DNA of 64,000 nucleotides from Atherinomorus stipes. Taxonomy: Eukaryota > Chordata > Actinopteri > Atheriniformes > Atherinidae. Location: positions 163,501-227,500 of the forward strand of contig JALJCO010001435.1 of the NCBI GenBank assembly GCA_023101725.1, written 5' to 3'. Below are positions 1 to 60,345 of this stretch, in pieces. Every line of letters begins with the position of its first letter. Position 1 is the first letter of the stretch. The notes under the pieces are model-generated. The model had not been told where the DNA came from. It saw only the letters and a list, made by a program, of their open reading frames with translations, and did not search any database. Made by a program: the position numbers and the translations under genes.

Positions 1-3000
1 TTAAATCAAGCCAATCAAACCACCTTGGAGACGTCACGCAGTTACCTCAACTGCTCATTTAGGGCAGTATTGTTTGTTAAAACTGCTTTTCACGAATGTG
101 AGAAGCAGGAGTAAGAAAATCTACCTCATCAATGGACAATTTTTGTAATTTTTGCATAAGATAAATGATCATAAGCATCATAAATTTGCAACTGCGCATG
201 CTTGCAACAGCTTTGGAAGCTTTGGAAGTCCACTAAAAAGGACCAGTGACTGGTCTTTACAGAGTTTATTACAACAATGCCAAACAGTTGCTGTGTGTTT
301 GGCTGTTTCAGTGTAGGAGGGGAGGACTCTCCTAGACAGGGGAGAAGTTTTTACTGATTTCCCATGAAGAAACACAAGCAATCAGCCTGGATTCCTGCAT
401 TCATCTGTGTTAAAACTGGAAGCCTTCGCCAGACACCCGCTCTCTAGTTTAGGATTTAGCCTCCTGTCCTGTTGGCATCTGATGACCGCAAAGACGTGCG
501 TCTATAATCTTTCTCTGGAAATAAGGGGGAAGATGAGAGACAACGGCATGAGTAGGAGGCAGCATTGGCTCGATCAAAGCAGTCAGAAATGCAAAAGGTG
601 TCCAGCACTGTTAAAAATTCACTAGATAAAGAAACTCACGAGTTCCAAACGGCTGTGATTGTCGTGATCGGTTATGAGTAAGCGCGAGTGATGTGTGCAC
701 AAATTACAAAAAGGATTCATTGTCTAGGACAGAAAATGGAAATCCTTCAGCTGGCATGTTCACTCAATGACACAATTAAAAAAAATTGTAATGTTGAGGA
801 CTGCTTTTATATCAGTTTTCAAACCTAATATGGTTTGCAGCAGAGTCTGTGTAGTTTAAGAAAGAAAAGAGGCAGTGAGATATGTTCGACAATGTGCGTA
901 ACATAGTTACTTCCTCTCTTTGCTTCAGTTTGTCTGTTTTCTATCACACTGCAAGCATAACAAGGCTCAATCAAGTAGGACATACACAGAACATCAGACT
1001 ACCCCTGGTTTTCAAGCAGAGTACAGTTGACTTTTATAGTCTGCACCGTTCTCACTGCTCCAAACCAACCGTACACTCAAAAAACTGTGGAGTGTTATCT
1101 ACTTAGAAAGTCTTAGGAAATTTTTGGGACGTAGATATGTTGAGTAAATTTTACAAGGGTTAATTTCAATTCAACTTTACTTGCATATATGAGTTATTAC
1201 TATAAGAAACACCCAAATAACCTTCACATGTATTTATCAACTTTGCCATCGTATTTTACTTTGTCGTGATGAGTAAGTTCTACTTAGACTCAGTTTACAT
1301 TAAACTGAAAGTCTCACATTGAAACACATAAGAGTATTCTTTACCAACCACACAGGGACAGACGAACAGACTAGTCATTTAAACAGTTGAAATGTAGAAC
1401 ACAGTTGAACATCAACTGTGATGATGTTCCCAATTCCTTAGACAAGGATGTAAAATTTTCCATGGGTAACGGGGATGGTGGCCTTACTTATCTATACTTT
1501 CCTTCTCACTCATGGTAACACCTTCATAATTCAAACACAAAAGAACTTTCCAACATTGTCAAAAAGTAAACCATAACAGCAAATAACTCAAATTTAGAGC
1601 ATAGCATTCACAAAAGGTTAAATTCCTGTTGAATATGAAACCCCCATGAGCCTTTGTGGTCAAAGTTATTTTTACAAGGCCAAAACATCCTTTTTCAGGG
1701 TCCATGAAAGGGGACCAGGGATTGTTTAAAGCAGACCAAATAGCGCCAGTGTGAATTCACTTTACGGTATGCTTCTATATTCTTGTAGAATCCAACCACT
1801 GGAGTTTTTGCCCAGTCTCACTGAAATTATTCACAAACTACTCCAGCCACTTTAATATGAATGGATTCTGCGAATGTTCAGAAACTCACAGAATCTCAGA
1901 TGAATACAATTACATCTGAAAATGATTTCTCCTTCACTTTTGGTGAAGCCTTGGCCAGGAAGAGTTAACGTCATCACACGGTATCCAACAATCATTGGGG
2001 GTTTCGATCCCGAACCACAACACCCTCAACATTGGTGGGTCTGCAGTGGTGGCCACATCAATGTGTCCCAGCAACCCCTCCTGGCTTCCAGCTAAGCTCA
2101 GATCTATTTAAATCAGGTCGAAGAAATATTTGCATTCATGTAAATGTAGCTAGAATCCTGCTGGAGACTGAACCTCCATCCCATTCCCAAATCTCTGAAT
2201 CACTGGAACAGGTTTTTTCCATGAATTCCTTTGTGTTTAGCACCACCATTCCTCGTTTCTAACCAGTTTTCCAGTTTCTGCTGGTTAAATCAGTCCCCAC
2301 ATCCTGATCTTGCCACCACCATGCTTTATTGGGGGTGATGGATTTTCCCCAGACATGGTGTTTTCCTAGAAGACTAACAAAAGATCTTCTCAGATATGTT
2401 TTAGGAGTAGTGTTGCTGGGCAGAACAAGCAACAAAACATGTCATGTCTGTAATGAGTTGCTTTGCCTGCAGAGGAGCCATACAGAAATTAAAATAAGAA
2501 GGCCAATTTTCTCTAACACACATCACATAAATAACTATGAAGAAATTTTATCATCATCCATCCATTTTCAGGTCTGTGATAATTTTCCTTCTTCACTGAA
2601 AATTAAATGGGCCTATAAACTGTGTCGATGAGTCACCAGTTACCTTTCTTTTATTGCCTTTTGTCTCATTTCTGACACATTAGTGACATAAAATTCATCT
2701 TGCTGAGAAAGTAAAAGGACCACACTGGTATTCAGAACAGTATTTTTCTTCGAACAAAAAGAATAAGAGTAAAATGATAAATCCACTAAAACATGAGACA
2801 AAAACCCTGTCTAGCAATGACATGTACATTCATCAAACCCAACTGATACTCACCAACAGTCCTCCAACAGGGACTAATGTCTGTAATTTGAATAGATTCA
2901 TTTTAATAACAGTCCTCATCTCATTCAGTAATATGTGGATAATTTTGTATTCATCTCACTACACCTCCAGGTTAGTTTTGCTGCACTTTAGAAAAACTTT

Positions 3001-3780
3001 TTAAATATTTTCACAGACAGAATACAAATGATGTCTTACTGCGAGCTGGTCTCGCTGAGCTTGAGCCGAAACGAAAGAGTTCACATTTCGTGTGGGTGAG
3101 ACCAATTAAAGAAGATGGGTTGGCTCCTTTTCATCTGTCAACATCACAGAGCATGCCTTGAATAAAGTTTCCCAAATAAGTACACTGAAAGAAAGGATTT
3201 CTTAAATTAACTTTTAAAAAAATCATGGAAAGTATTTCCACAAGTTTTAAAACTTTTTTTTATAACATTAAGCTGTTTCAGTCCAATATACTTTATTTGA
3301 ATCAACCTAATTTATCTGAGTTTGTTTAAGCCCCAATACACAAAGAGAAATATCTAAATAAACTTATCTTCCAGAAACCAATCACAGCAACTGCAGTATC
3401 AACTTGAAAAATTAAAAGTTTGAAAATTCAACAGTGTGACTACACATTTCATATTTGTGTTTTCTATTTTTATTTACAGTCAACACTTCCCTCAATTTTA
3501 TATCAGTTTTGTTAATATAAATATTTATCAATATAAGTGCAGACTCAGAGATACCCTGACTGACTCATACCTCAATGACATGGATTGTTTGTTGTTATTG
3601 TTATCATAATTGGTAGCAGTCTGGTGGCTGCAGTTGCTGTCTGCTGTCCTTCTAACTAAGGCTTCATTGTTAATTTGCCATATGTTTTACATGTAGCATG
3701 TCACACTGATGAAAAAGAATGTGTTTATTGAAATATGAAATGATGAGTCTCTTCACATTTATTTGAGTTTTACCCAAGCC
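1..3780. other. Upstream intergenic DNA, no gene recognised
   Basis: AT-rich DNA with only short chance reading frames in both strands. About 1577-1690 is similar to 20050-20160 (both contain ACTCAAATTTAGAG, AAAAGGTTAA and GAGCCTTT), so it holds a copy of an unnamed dispersed repeat. A CATCCATCCATTTTC scrap near 2550 resembles the start of common fish repeats. Nothing else is identifiable. Confidence 0.5.
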
Positions 3781-3799
3781 ACAACCTCCGGTGGACAAA

Positions 3800-4230
3800 T
3801 GTGATTCTGCACCATGAATTTTGATTGACAGGCGACAGACTGGATGTTGGCTTTAGTCATGGTGGCTAGTACTTAGCTTCCTGTTAACTCCTAGGAAGGC
3901 CTCAGCCTGTAGAATGGCGGTTGTTAACCAGTCAACAGCAAGTCATTTCTTACTGTTATCCCGCCTATCTTTATTCACTCCTATTCCTTCCAGGTTAACT
4001 CAGTTAGCATTTAGCTTTGCTGTCAATCATTTGCCTGAGTCTCGAAGCCACTCCCTCTTTGTCCATTTTGGTATTTTCCGGGACTGACGTGAAGCAGTGA
4101 AGATGGCAATGGTGGCAACCACCCAAACAGCTTCATTTTCAGCTCATCAGAATCCAATGATCGACATAAGTGGATACTACCTCCATTATTTTTAGTCTTA
4201 TGTTTCACCCGCGTTTGGCCCGTGGCTCAC
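3800..4230 (+). repeat. Dispersed repeat shared with 16780-17110
   Basis: Shares a colinear series of blocks with 16780-17110: GATTGACA, GGATGTTGGC, GGTGGCT, AAGGYCTCAG, ACAGCAAGTC, TTATCCCGCC, GCATTTAGC, GCTGTCAATCATTTGCC and CCATTTTNGTATTTTC. Spacing is conserved, so the two are copies of one element of unknown class. A shorter related block (AAGATGGCG then TGCCCAACTG) occurs at about 6125-6160 and at 17115-17145. Confidence 0.6.
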
Positions 4231-4879
4231 AGGCACATTTTACATTGGCCTTTGGAAGCAAAAAGTTTGGGCACCTCTGCTATAGAAATTAAGTTTGATT
4301 AACCCTAAAAGATTTTGTTAAACCAAACTAAAGATATTTAGTTTAAACAACAAAATTGCTTAAAGGTGTACAGCGCAAGTTTCATCTTTATAGAAGCATG
4401 CCCCTTCTGGTGACAAGTGAAAGTGACCCCAATATTGTGCACCCACATGGGCCGCTTCGACTGTGTTAGTTTTTAATTTAATCCACATTACACTCAGTCT
4501 GAGAGTTAGAGGCACAATGTCTGCTGAGGTAATAAAGTTATGAATCTGCAAGTTGTTTACAGTTTGATACCAGAATAAATTGACAGACTGTATGCTAATG
4601 GCAACAACAGGCTAAAGCTGGCTTGTAGACAAAATATCCAAATTCACAGGCTGAAACCACGATTACCTTATAAAATTATTGAATCAACTAAATGTAACGA
4701 GTGGCCAGAGTGTATCTCTTCCCCAGGAACAGTCATATGGCTGTCATACTGTTACATTTACAGCTTTAGCAATGCAATATTATGTATCCTTATTTCCATC
4801 ATACATATCACATTTAGCTTTTTAGCAAGAATGAAGCCAACTGCAGGTCCTGTTCCAGTGTCACCAGGAGACCGGGGCC

Positions 4880-5816
4880 CTGCACAGGCTCTCGGTAAAT
4901 GTATTGATGAGATTAATGACTGGATGTGCCTCAACTTTCTTCAGCTAAACAAAAACAAAACTGAGGTGATTGTTTTTGGAGCCAAAGAGAAACGACAGCA
5001 GGTTCTCACAGAACTTTAGTTCATACACCTAAAAACCACCAATCAGGCCAGAAATCTGGCGATCATTAAACACATCAAAGCGATCATTAAATCAGCCGAC
5101 TATCACCTGAAAAACATCTCAAGCATAAAAGATCTGATGTCTCAGGAAAATCTGGAAAAACTAGTCCATGCATTCATCTTCAGTCGGCTTGACTACTGTA
5201 ACAGCGTCTTTACTGGTCTACCTAAAAACCAGTTAAACAGCTGCAGCTCATTCAGAACTCTGCTGCCCGAGTTCTCACAAAGACCAGAAAAGTGGACCAC
5301 ATCAGTCCAGTTCTGAGGTCTTTACACTGGCTGCCGGTCCATCAGAGAATAGACTTTAAAGTTCTGCTGCTGGTCTATAAAGCTCTGAATGGTTTAGGTC
5401 CAAAATACATCAGTGACCTCTTGACCCAGTATGAACCTACTAGACCCCTCAGGTCATCAGGATCCGGCCTTTTATCAGTTCCCAGAGTCAGAACCAGACA
5501 TGGAGAAGCTGCGTTCAGCTTCTATGCTCCACATGTCTGGAACAAACTCCCAGAAAGTCTCAGATCAGCTGAAACACTTAGTTTATTTAAATCCAGGCTG
5601 AAGACCCACCTGTTCTCAGCTGCATTTACGTAGATTTTATTCAAAAGTTAAAATCTGCACGTCTCTATATTCTCTCTTTTTAGTCTTAAATTTTAATTTT
5701 GAATCATGCTTCTAATTTTTAATCCCCCCCCCCCCCCCCCTTTTGCTTATAATGTTTTATGTAAAGCACTTTGAATTGTTCTGTGCATGAAATGTGCTAT
5801 ACAAATAAACTTGCCC
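4880..5816 (+). mobile_element. L2-like non-LTR retrotransposon, 5'-truncated and frameshifted
   Basis: Encodes the C-terminal part of a LINE ORF2: EINDWMCLNFLQLNKNKTEV near 4905-4970, then LVHAFIFSRLDYCNSVFTGL (5160-5220), then after a frameshift near 5240-5290 an open segment LHWLPVHQRI...YKALNGLGP...WNKLPESLR...FKSRLKTHLF ending at 5633. These are classic L2/CR1-clade blocks downstream of the reverse transcriptase core. The catalytic YADD is not present. The 3' end shows GTGCTATACAAATAAA followed by TTGCCCTGCC, typical of L2 tails. A run of 17 C lies at 5724-5740. Confidence 0.85.
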
Positions 5817-6449
5817 TGCCATGTTATATTCCTAGAGCAGATCGGAGCTCTCTTACATTAAAAAAAAAAAGAAAGAAAAAAAGCTGCTCTGTTGTTTACT
5901 CTCCTCTTATTCCAGTCTTATTCTGGCACCGTTTGACTCTAGTTTGGCTCTTTTTGTCAGTCTGTGTTGGGGTTTGAGAGGCACTTGTTATCAGTATTTA
6001 AAAGCAGTCCTCGACGAAACACTAATGGAGGTGGAATATACACAACACCGCCGCACCGCAGCCAGAGGAACAATGTGCAGATCGTCAGATTGTCATTTCC
6101 GAGAGTGATGACACATGCGATGTGACGAAGATGGCGACAATGGGAATGCCCAACTGACTTCAAAAAGCCGTCCCCTTTTTTTACAGTCTCCGTCCTCCCC
6201 TGAGGATTCATACCCGAAACTCTCACAGTGAGCATGCAGAAACAGTGTCAGACAACCGCAGTGAAGAGAGATCAGCTCATTCTACACATCAGGCAATTGC
6301 AAGAGCATGTGGAGTAAAGAAAAGAATAGTATTTAAACTTGCAAAATGTACCTTTAATGTTGAAAAAGCATAATGTCGCAAAAGCGTTTGAACACAATGC
6401 TATATTTCCATTGACTATTTGAGCTTCATTTCTTAATGTTAGTACAGTG

Positions 6450-6840
6450 GGAATGACTCATCGACCCGTGTCGACCCACGTCAAACGACTCTGCAAGTGA
6501 CGCGGGTTTAAATCGCCTTCAAGCGGCTCTGCTCCGATCGGCATGCAGTGGGAACACCAGACCCGGGTTGACCCGCGAATTTACACAACGACGTTGAGCG
6601 CAACGTGCGTACGTCGCAACATCGCGCCAGTCGCGTGTGATATAACAAGCCAAAACAACGGCAGCATGATGGCGTCACCAGACACGTAGCTGTAGGATCA
6701 GAGGACACGCAGCTAGCGAGCAGGTGATCAAACCCGGCTTTTTTTTTGTCAATGGGAAAGGAGCCTAATGCCGATTATGAGCGGGTCGACGCACGTTTGA
6801 AAAACCCGTGTAAACCTGCTAATTTCAGTGGGAAAATGGC
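6450..6840. repeat. CpG-rich stretch, probable degenerate DNA transposon
   Basis: Rich in CG dinucleotides (ACCCGTGTCGACC, GACGTTGAGCGCAACG, GTCGCGTG) compared with its AT-rich surroundings. CAGTGGGAA occurs near both sides (6447 and 6826), along with inverted-looking GACCCGTGT and ACCCGTGTAAAC blocks. No open reading frame of note. It may be a transposon remnant or an unmethylated CpG island; the class is undetermined. Confidence 0.35.
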
Positions 6841-6858
6841 TTAACATATTTTAATTAA

Positions 6859-7337
6859 AGGTAAAGTCCGAAGTTTCTGCTCTGGAAATAAATGTTAGAC
6901 TTCTGCAAGTAAAATTCGTATCAAACCTCGCCTTTGGGCCTCTGCTCGTGTGCAGTGGTGCGTTTGAATGCAACTCTCCCCCCTGCCTGTAATTCGCTCT
7001 TTCACTTTGTTTTGTTGTGGTCGGACGTTTTTGGGTGGAGATTTCCGTTTGTATCACCAGCCAATGACAGAGCAAAGGGCACATCGCTGTGTGGGAATAA
7101 GCTCATGATTGGAGCAGACGCCAGTCACTCGAAATCTCAAAGAAAAAAAAAATGACAGAAAAACGGCAGATGCACCAAAGAAAAGGTAAGAGCTTTAGAT
7201 AGTGCTTGTTGGAAAACCAGGGTTAATGTTCGTTTGGCTTTTACCTGCTTCTGAAGGAGACTTGAAGCTGAATGGGCTGAAGAACGAGTGGTGACAACAC
7301 TGTGGTTTGCACAGTGGGGGGACTTCGGACTCTACCT
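6859..7337 (-). mobile_element. TTAA-flanked MITE, family T1, copy 1
   Basis: Terminal inverted repeats AGGTAAAGTCCGAAGT and ACTTCGGACTCTACCT are flanked on both sides by TTAA (6855-6858, 7338-7341), the duplication typical of piggyBac-type insertion. It is 479 bp with no transposase. It is the same family as 13073-13575, in the opposite orientation. Confidence 0.8.
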
Positions 7338-7344
7338 TTAAGTA

Positions 7345-8600
7345 GAAGCTGCTGTACATGTTAGAGTTGAGAGACCTGAACAAAAAGTTTCTTTTTTTTT
7401 CAATGTACAGTATTAATTTTATGCAGTTAGGTGGATTGTTTTTATTAACTGAAAGCTTACGTTTATTGTGCAGAGTAGAAATCCTACATATATATTTATT
7501 TGCTAAACACTTGAAGAGCCAGTGGGTTTTCAGAGCAGATTAGTCACCTTCACAAAGCTTGTAAACAACATAACCTCTGCCACTTGTGCTCTTAACTGCT
7601 GTACCCTCTATTTGTTCTTGTTTTCTTTTTCTTTTTAAAATTATTGTTTTTTTTAACAGTTTTATTACACTGTGCTGTAAATGCTGAGGTAAGTGCCTGA
7701 AATTTACCAGAGATAAAGTATCTAAAATGTGGATTAAAAATTGACATTCCCTCATATTTATTGGTTTTTTTGTCCTTGATCATGCTGCAGTTCACAGTAT
7801 TAATGTGCATTTTTTTCATCAATCATAACCCAAAACAGATAAGGCACCATGAAAACCTGATGAATAATTTAAAGCTTTAGCTCTGCAGCTAATAAATAGC
7901 ATTTATGAGCACATAAATGGGTTTGAAAGAGCAGCTGTGGAACTGTCTGGTACGGTAATGTATGATTGGCATCTTCATGCTTTTTGTGTACATCCATCGC
8001 CAACATGTTTAAATATTGAAACACCTTATTAGCTTTAAAATGACACATAAATTGTGGTAAACAGCAGGTGTCTGTCAAGAGTTTTCATTTTACTTCTGTC
8101 TTTCTTGTTAAATCGAGGTAAGCTTTCTTCTCTTTTGCAGGCACAAAGTAAGCATGGCCACTGTTTATTTACTTTATATATTATTTTAAACTTAATTGCT
8201 CACAGTCACACATTTAGTCATTCATTTAAAGGGGTTAGCATGCAAAATGTTTCAGTTATAGCCTTGTCTTAGTCAGTCTTCAGGCATAAATACAAGTTAG
8301 TGTACAAAGTGATGCGGGAAAGTGTGATAACGGGTGAATTACTTTAAAAATAACTCTGATTCCCACAATATATTAATCCCAGAAATATTCACATCTAACT
8401 GCTGCATTTTTATTTTTCTTATGTAGCTTCAGACATCATCAAAATGCAGTCATAACCCTGTGAAACAGAAACACTTTGGCCTTGCTTTACAGTATGTTTT
8501 GCACAATCTTTCATCTTGTGTTTCTTGTCAGGATTTTTTTTCTTATCTTCTTAGGTTTTTTTTCTTCTTCTTTTCTTTTTGGTGTTCAGGGACAATCTGT
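7345..8600. other. Upstream flank of slc1a7, nothing recognised
   Basis: AT-rich sequence with T-rich runs (7625-7660, 8535-8580). Reading frames on both strands are short and lack recognisable domains. No repeat family was identified. Confidence 0.4.
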
Positions 8601-9225
8601 TGTCCAATTGTTCAGAGAGCACTCTAATCCAGCCTTAGATCTGAGTTGTGCTGTACAGTCTAATAGGATCGTAGTATTAACCCTGATGACAATACCACCA
8701 GCTGTCGCAGGGCCCTCTGTTGGCCGCTGCTAGAAGTGTGTCCGAGGGGGGGGTGGGAAGGGGGCTGCTGGAGAGGGTTGACTGACAGAGACGGAGGCAG
8801 ATGCAGATTGACAGAGACAGAGAGAGCGAGTCTGTGTGATGCTGAGTTTGATGTGAGATAACGAAGGTCGCAGCTCGGAGGAGAAACTCCTGAAGTGCTT
8901 TTTTTTCTCTGGACAACTACCTCGATTTAAATCTTCATCCTCCTCCGTTATTTAAATCAGTTTTATTTTTCTTTAAACTTCTCCTTTCATGGTTACTTTT
9001 CTGTCTCACAAGCCCAACTTTTCTTTCATCACCCAACATCTGACCACTTTTCACCCCCTGCTTCATCTGCACCCTGAAACTTGTTGCGGCGTGGCAGCAA
9101 CTGTCGGCTCTGTACTGGTCCTATATGGCTGAGTAAGGCGGTGTAAGGGGGGTTTGCTCTGGTGGTTTTCTCTGAGGGATTGCGTAGTTGAAGTCAGGAC
9201 CAGGACAAACAGGCGGAGGAGGAGG
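8600..9225 (+). promoter_or_regulatory. Probable slc1a7 promoter region and 5' UTR
   Basis: This is the sequence directly before the start codon. A TAATCC motif (8625-8630), the core recognised by the photoreceptor homeodomain factors CRX and OTX, lies 600 bp upstream of the ATG. Three short upstream reading frames precede the start: 8839-8856, 8989-9132 (47 codons) and 9125-9136 (MAE then stop). No clear TATA box is visible. The transcription start cannot be placed from sequence, so whether these ATGs are transcribed is unknown. Confidence 0.35.
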
Positions 9226-56512
<47,287 letters not shown>

Positions 56513-56799
56513 TAAGATGTGAATAGATAAATCAAACTTTTTTGTGAGATAATTCAAATAACTGGCAGCACATGTGGGTGGTTTGAAGACAACAATGTTT
56601 GCAAAGACTAATTAAATCCTCAATGCTTTATGTTAACATATGAGAGAGAAGCTAACCTATATACACGACCATCATCAACTTCTTTCATTCACATGAAATA
56701 CCTGAAATATTTGAATTAGTAGTTTCAAGGTCTGCATGCTGCATTTATTTCGTTTGTAAAAACACCCTCACTAGCTGCTTCATGGTGTACATTTGCAGA

Positions 56800-57160
56800 T
56801 TTTAGAGCCAGAGGATAGAAATTGTTTTTAATCTGTTGGTTCTGGATTTTATCAGCCTGTGTCTTTTAGCAGAGGGTAGTGGGGTGAAGTGTGTGTCCAG
56901 GGTGAGTGTTGTCTTTTGAGATGTAACTGGCTGTCTTCTGGAGTCTGTCAGAGTTGTTTGAGGCAGGATAGAGGTGAGCCGATGGTGCACTCAGGTCTTG
57001 TTTTCCTCCGTGGAGCTGCAGAATCACAGTGCAGCAGCAGGTCAGAGTGCTCTCTATCGCTGACCTGTAAAAGCTGGTGAGGACACGTTGAGGGAGATGA
57101 GCAGACTTCAGTTTCCTGAGAAAATACAGTCTCTGTTGAGCCTTCCTCATCTAGAACTAC
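56800..57160 (-). mobile_element. LINE ORF2 C-terminal fragment, minus strand
   Basis: The minus strand reads KAQQRLYFLRKLKSAHLP followed by RVLTSFYRSAIESTLTCC, then after frameshifts DNTHPGHTL and the RLIKSRTNRLK block, the order seen at the end of fish non-LTR retrotransposon ORF2. No reverse transcriptase core is present. Confidence 0.75.
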
Positions 57161-57245
57161 ATTCTCCAAGTGTACAGTAAAATCAGCAGTGTTGGGGCAA
57201 CCCTTAGAGAGTTGATTTTAACACTAAGCCAGGTTGCACATGGTC

Positions 57246-57885
57246 TAGGGATGGGCATACTGATACCCTGGATTCAATACTTCAATACCAGCCAAACAAA
57301 AAATCGGAATCAATACTTTTTTATGTATCGCGATACCACTGTCCAGATACAAAACATGCAATTTGTTTTCACTTCTGAGAGTTTTAGGCAATAAAATGAT
57401 GTGAAAGCCCAGATTCTAACTGTGTCTCATGATGGTGGAAGCCAATCAGATGTAATGATGATGCTGTTACTGTTAGTGATGATGATGAAGTTTTGGTATT
57501 TTTCAGTGCTTTATTGTAGGTTATTGCACATTATGTTTTGGTAAATTTATAGTATTACTATTACATTTTATATTTGAACATTTTCCATGAAATGAATATA
57601 CGTATATAATCTTAATCTGTACTCAAGTTATTTGATAACTGAAAGAATTTTTTTTTAATCTTATTTTTGTTTAGTTTACTCATCAATATTGTTTCAAATT
57701 AAAATTTCTTCTGTTTTCAAGTTTTACTTATATCTAATATTACCCTCAATTAATATTTAAAATATTATTGCAAACTGTACAATCATGTGATTTTCTCTTA
57801 AGGGCTAAAACGTATTAGTATCGTATCGAGAAAATACAGGATGGTATTGTATCGACAAGAAAAATGTTGGTATTGCCCATCCCTA
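57246..57885. mobile_element. hAT-like element family H1, copy 1
   Basis: Ends TAGGGATGGGCATACTGATA and GGTATTGCCCATCCCTA; flanks ACATGGTC and ATATGGTG are a degenerate (6 of 8) duplication. It is 640 bp with no transposase. Its first 300 bp match 59555-59873. It appears to interrupt an AGTGTTAA-rich repeat (57165-57245 and 57886-57960). Confidence 0.8.
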
Positions 57886-58472
57886 ATATGGTGCTGCCCT
57901 GTACAGTGTTAAAGTTACACTGGACTTAATGTTGGATGTTTAGTGCCAATTTAACACTAATATAAGTTTATATGCCTTATAGAGTTAATTAATCACCACT
58001 GACATTGTTAATAAGCTTTTACTCTTTGAGATATGCAACACCTGTAGTGTTGTTTTAAAGTGTCATAATTCAAGTGTTTGTCACGTTTGATTTATTTACT
58101 TTTTCATGAGGTGTAAGATTCCAGTTCCAATCAAGACCTGAGCCAGGAAGCCCGTCCTTGACAACCTTGATGACAATTGAAAATTGTGAATAGAAGTGTA
58201 CATTTTGACAATTGTCAAACTTGTTGTCATAATTTAATGCCAGAGTTGGTAATCCTGCTCAGAAACGCTTTTTGTTCTTCTGGGTGAAATGTTCCTTCCA
58301 TCCTGACAGCAGTCAATATAACATGTATTCATAAAAAAGCAGGAAACAAGTCAGACCTCTGTGAGAACTGCAGGTCTGTAAAAACTGACCAGCCCCTGCC
58401 TCTCACACCGAAAGGCAGGAATTGGTCATTCACAGCAATATAGAAAGAATCAGTCGATGCATTTATGTCTCA

Positions 58473-58808
58473 TGTGATGGAAATTCTAATAAAGACCCAA
58501 ATGAGAGATCTTTGCCGAGGATGAAGTTTATTTTACAACCAGGTTGGAGATGGTACACACAATCAAGATTGAAAGCACCCTCTGAAAGAGGAACTGTCTG
58601 GACGTCTTTTTAACCGGAAACAGAGAAGAAAAGCTGGAAATAGGGTGTTGTAGTTGTCTCGGTTGACAAAAATCACATATCCTCTGAGAATCTGCGAGCT
58701 TCGTATATCCCAGGTCTCCCACACATCAAGCTTGCAAACATATCATAGTTTCAGACAGTCAAGGCCGGTGCTGTTAAAAACACCTGGCATCTTATCATTA
58801 GCTCAGCA
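58473..58808 (-). mobile_element. Possible solo LTR
   Basis: TGTGATGGAAATTC at the start and CTCAGCA at the end (TG...CA), with TCTCA on both sides (58468-58472, 58809-58813). Minus-strand AATAAACTTCATCCTCGGCA followed by GTCTTTATTAGAATTTCCAT resembles fish retroelement LTR ends. The 5-bp match could be chance, so the right boundary is tentative. Confidence 0.4.
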
Positions 58809-59316
58809 TCTCAGTTGTGGATCAGACATCCTGTTATTGCAACAACACACTCGTGTTTTTATATTTGTGCAGAAGTGATAACTCATATGTTGGCATGCAT
58901 TGTGAAGAGTTTTAAAAATAAATAAATGTATGTGATCATGTGCATACACTCGGTGTGACTATAAAATTTCCCATTACACTCATCTCTGTCCGTCCCCTCT
59001 TCCCACGTGCACCGTTCTGCGCCACTCTGTGTAAACGAACATGGCTAACAGACTGCTAACTGCTGCTACGCCAAAAACAAAATAACACACACACACAAAA
59101 AAAAAAACATCAGAATCAAGTCTTGGAGGTGTTGATGTTTGCAGAAGGAGTTGGAGGTGAGCAAATAAAGGCTTTTGGAAACGTGGTTCCTCAGCTGTTT
59201 GCTAGCAAGCTAACAAGCTAGCCACTCGGCTGTTATCGCTTATCTTCGCCAACCTGCTGTAAACCATCAACACGCACATTCTGAGAAGGTCTCGTTTGCA
59301 GCTTGGAGGATGAGGT

Positions 59317-59403
59317 GGAGTCAGATATTAGGCGGGGTTGGACATCCGACTCCACCCACATTACCGTTTTGAGTCGATGTCCAATGCCGCCTAATATCTG
59401 ACT
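59317..59403. repeat. 87-bp imperfect palindrome
   Basis: GTCAGATATTAGGCGGGGTT at 59317 is mirrored by GCCGCCTAATATCTGAC ending near 59403, with GGACATCCGACTC and GAGTCGATGTCC inside. Arms of about 33 bp. Confidence 0.7.
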
Positions 59404-59554
59404 ACTGCGAGCCACAGGAGGGGGTACCTGCATGTTCCTGCACGTAGAAGGAGTGGTTTCAGGCAGTGTTTTTGCAGAATGTAGCTTCCACAAACTCTTT
59501 TTCCAAGATTTCCAACCCTTACTTTAAGTAAACCATCATGTAGTACTTGTTTAC

Positions 59555-59873
59555 TAGAGATGGGTATATCGATACCCTGGAGTCGATACTTCAATACCAG
59601 CTAGACAAAATATCGGAATTGATACTTTTAATATCACAATACCACTGTTCAGATACTAAACATGCAGTTTGTTTCCACTTCTGAGAGTTTTAGGCAATGA
59701 AATGATGAAAGCAGCCAGAGTCTAGCTTCTGTGTCACATGATGATGGTAGCCAATCAGATGTCGTGATGATGCTGCTACTGTTAGTGATGATGATGATGT
59801 TTAGATATTTTTCAGTGCTTTAATGCAGGTTATTGCACAGTATGTTTTGGAAAATTAAATTCTCAGAATTTAA
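59555..59873. mobile_element. hAT-like element family H1, copy 2, truncated
   Basis: Starts TAGAGATGGGTATATCGATA and tracks copy 1 (57246) through CTTCTGAGAGTTTTAGGCAA, AGCCAATCAGATGT and CAGTGCTTTA. The right end is missing. Confidence 0.75.
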
Positions 59874-59879
59874 TTTTTT

Positions 59880-60345
59880 TCAGTGGCCCTAATCCTCCTC
59901 CGTAGCAAAATGAAACACAGAATTAAAAATATTTTAAACACATCTCAAAAGCAAACTTTTGTCTCACCTCACAAACACATTTCCCATTTTATCACATACT
60001 TGTGTACATCATTTATACACTGTTGCTCTAAATCTAAAGCTGTCTTGTTTTTGTTGATTTGCTCCACATGAATGATTGCCATGTAAGAGCAAAAATAACA
60101 TGCAAATACAAGTTGACACAAGCAACAAAGGAACCAAAAATATTTTACTGCATATCCTGAATAAATCTGTTACTGCAGTGGATACAGCATTGTATAGTAC
60201 TGCAATAGAAATCAAAGCAAAGTACACTCCTCACACATGGAATAGGCTAAAGCAAAGCTCTCTCTGCATTGTTGTTATCCATTGTTCAAGACAGATAGTT
60301 TGACCTTTGACTTATTTATAGGCCTTCATGTATGTCAACACTGTG
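59880..60345. other. Intron 8 stretch with no recognised element
   Basis: Short open frames in several phases without domains. No element boundaries seen. Confidence 0.35.
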
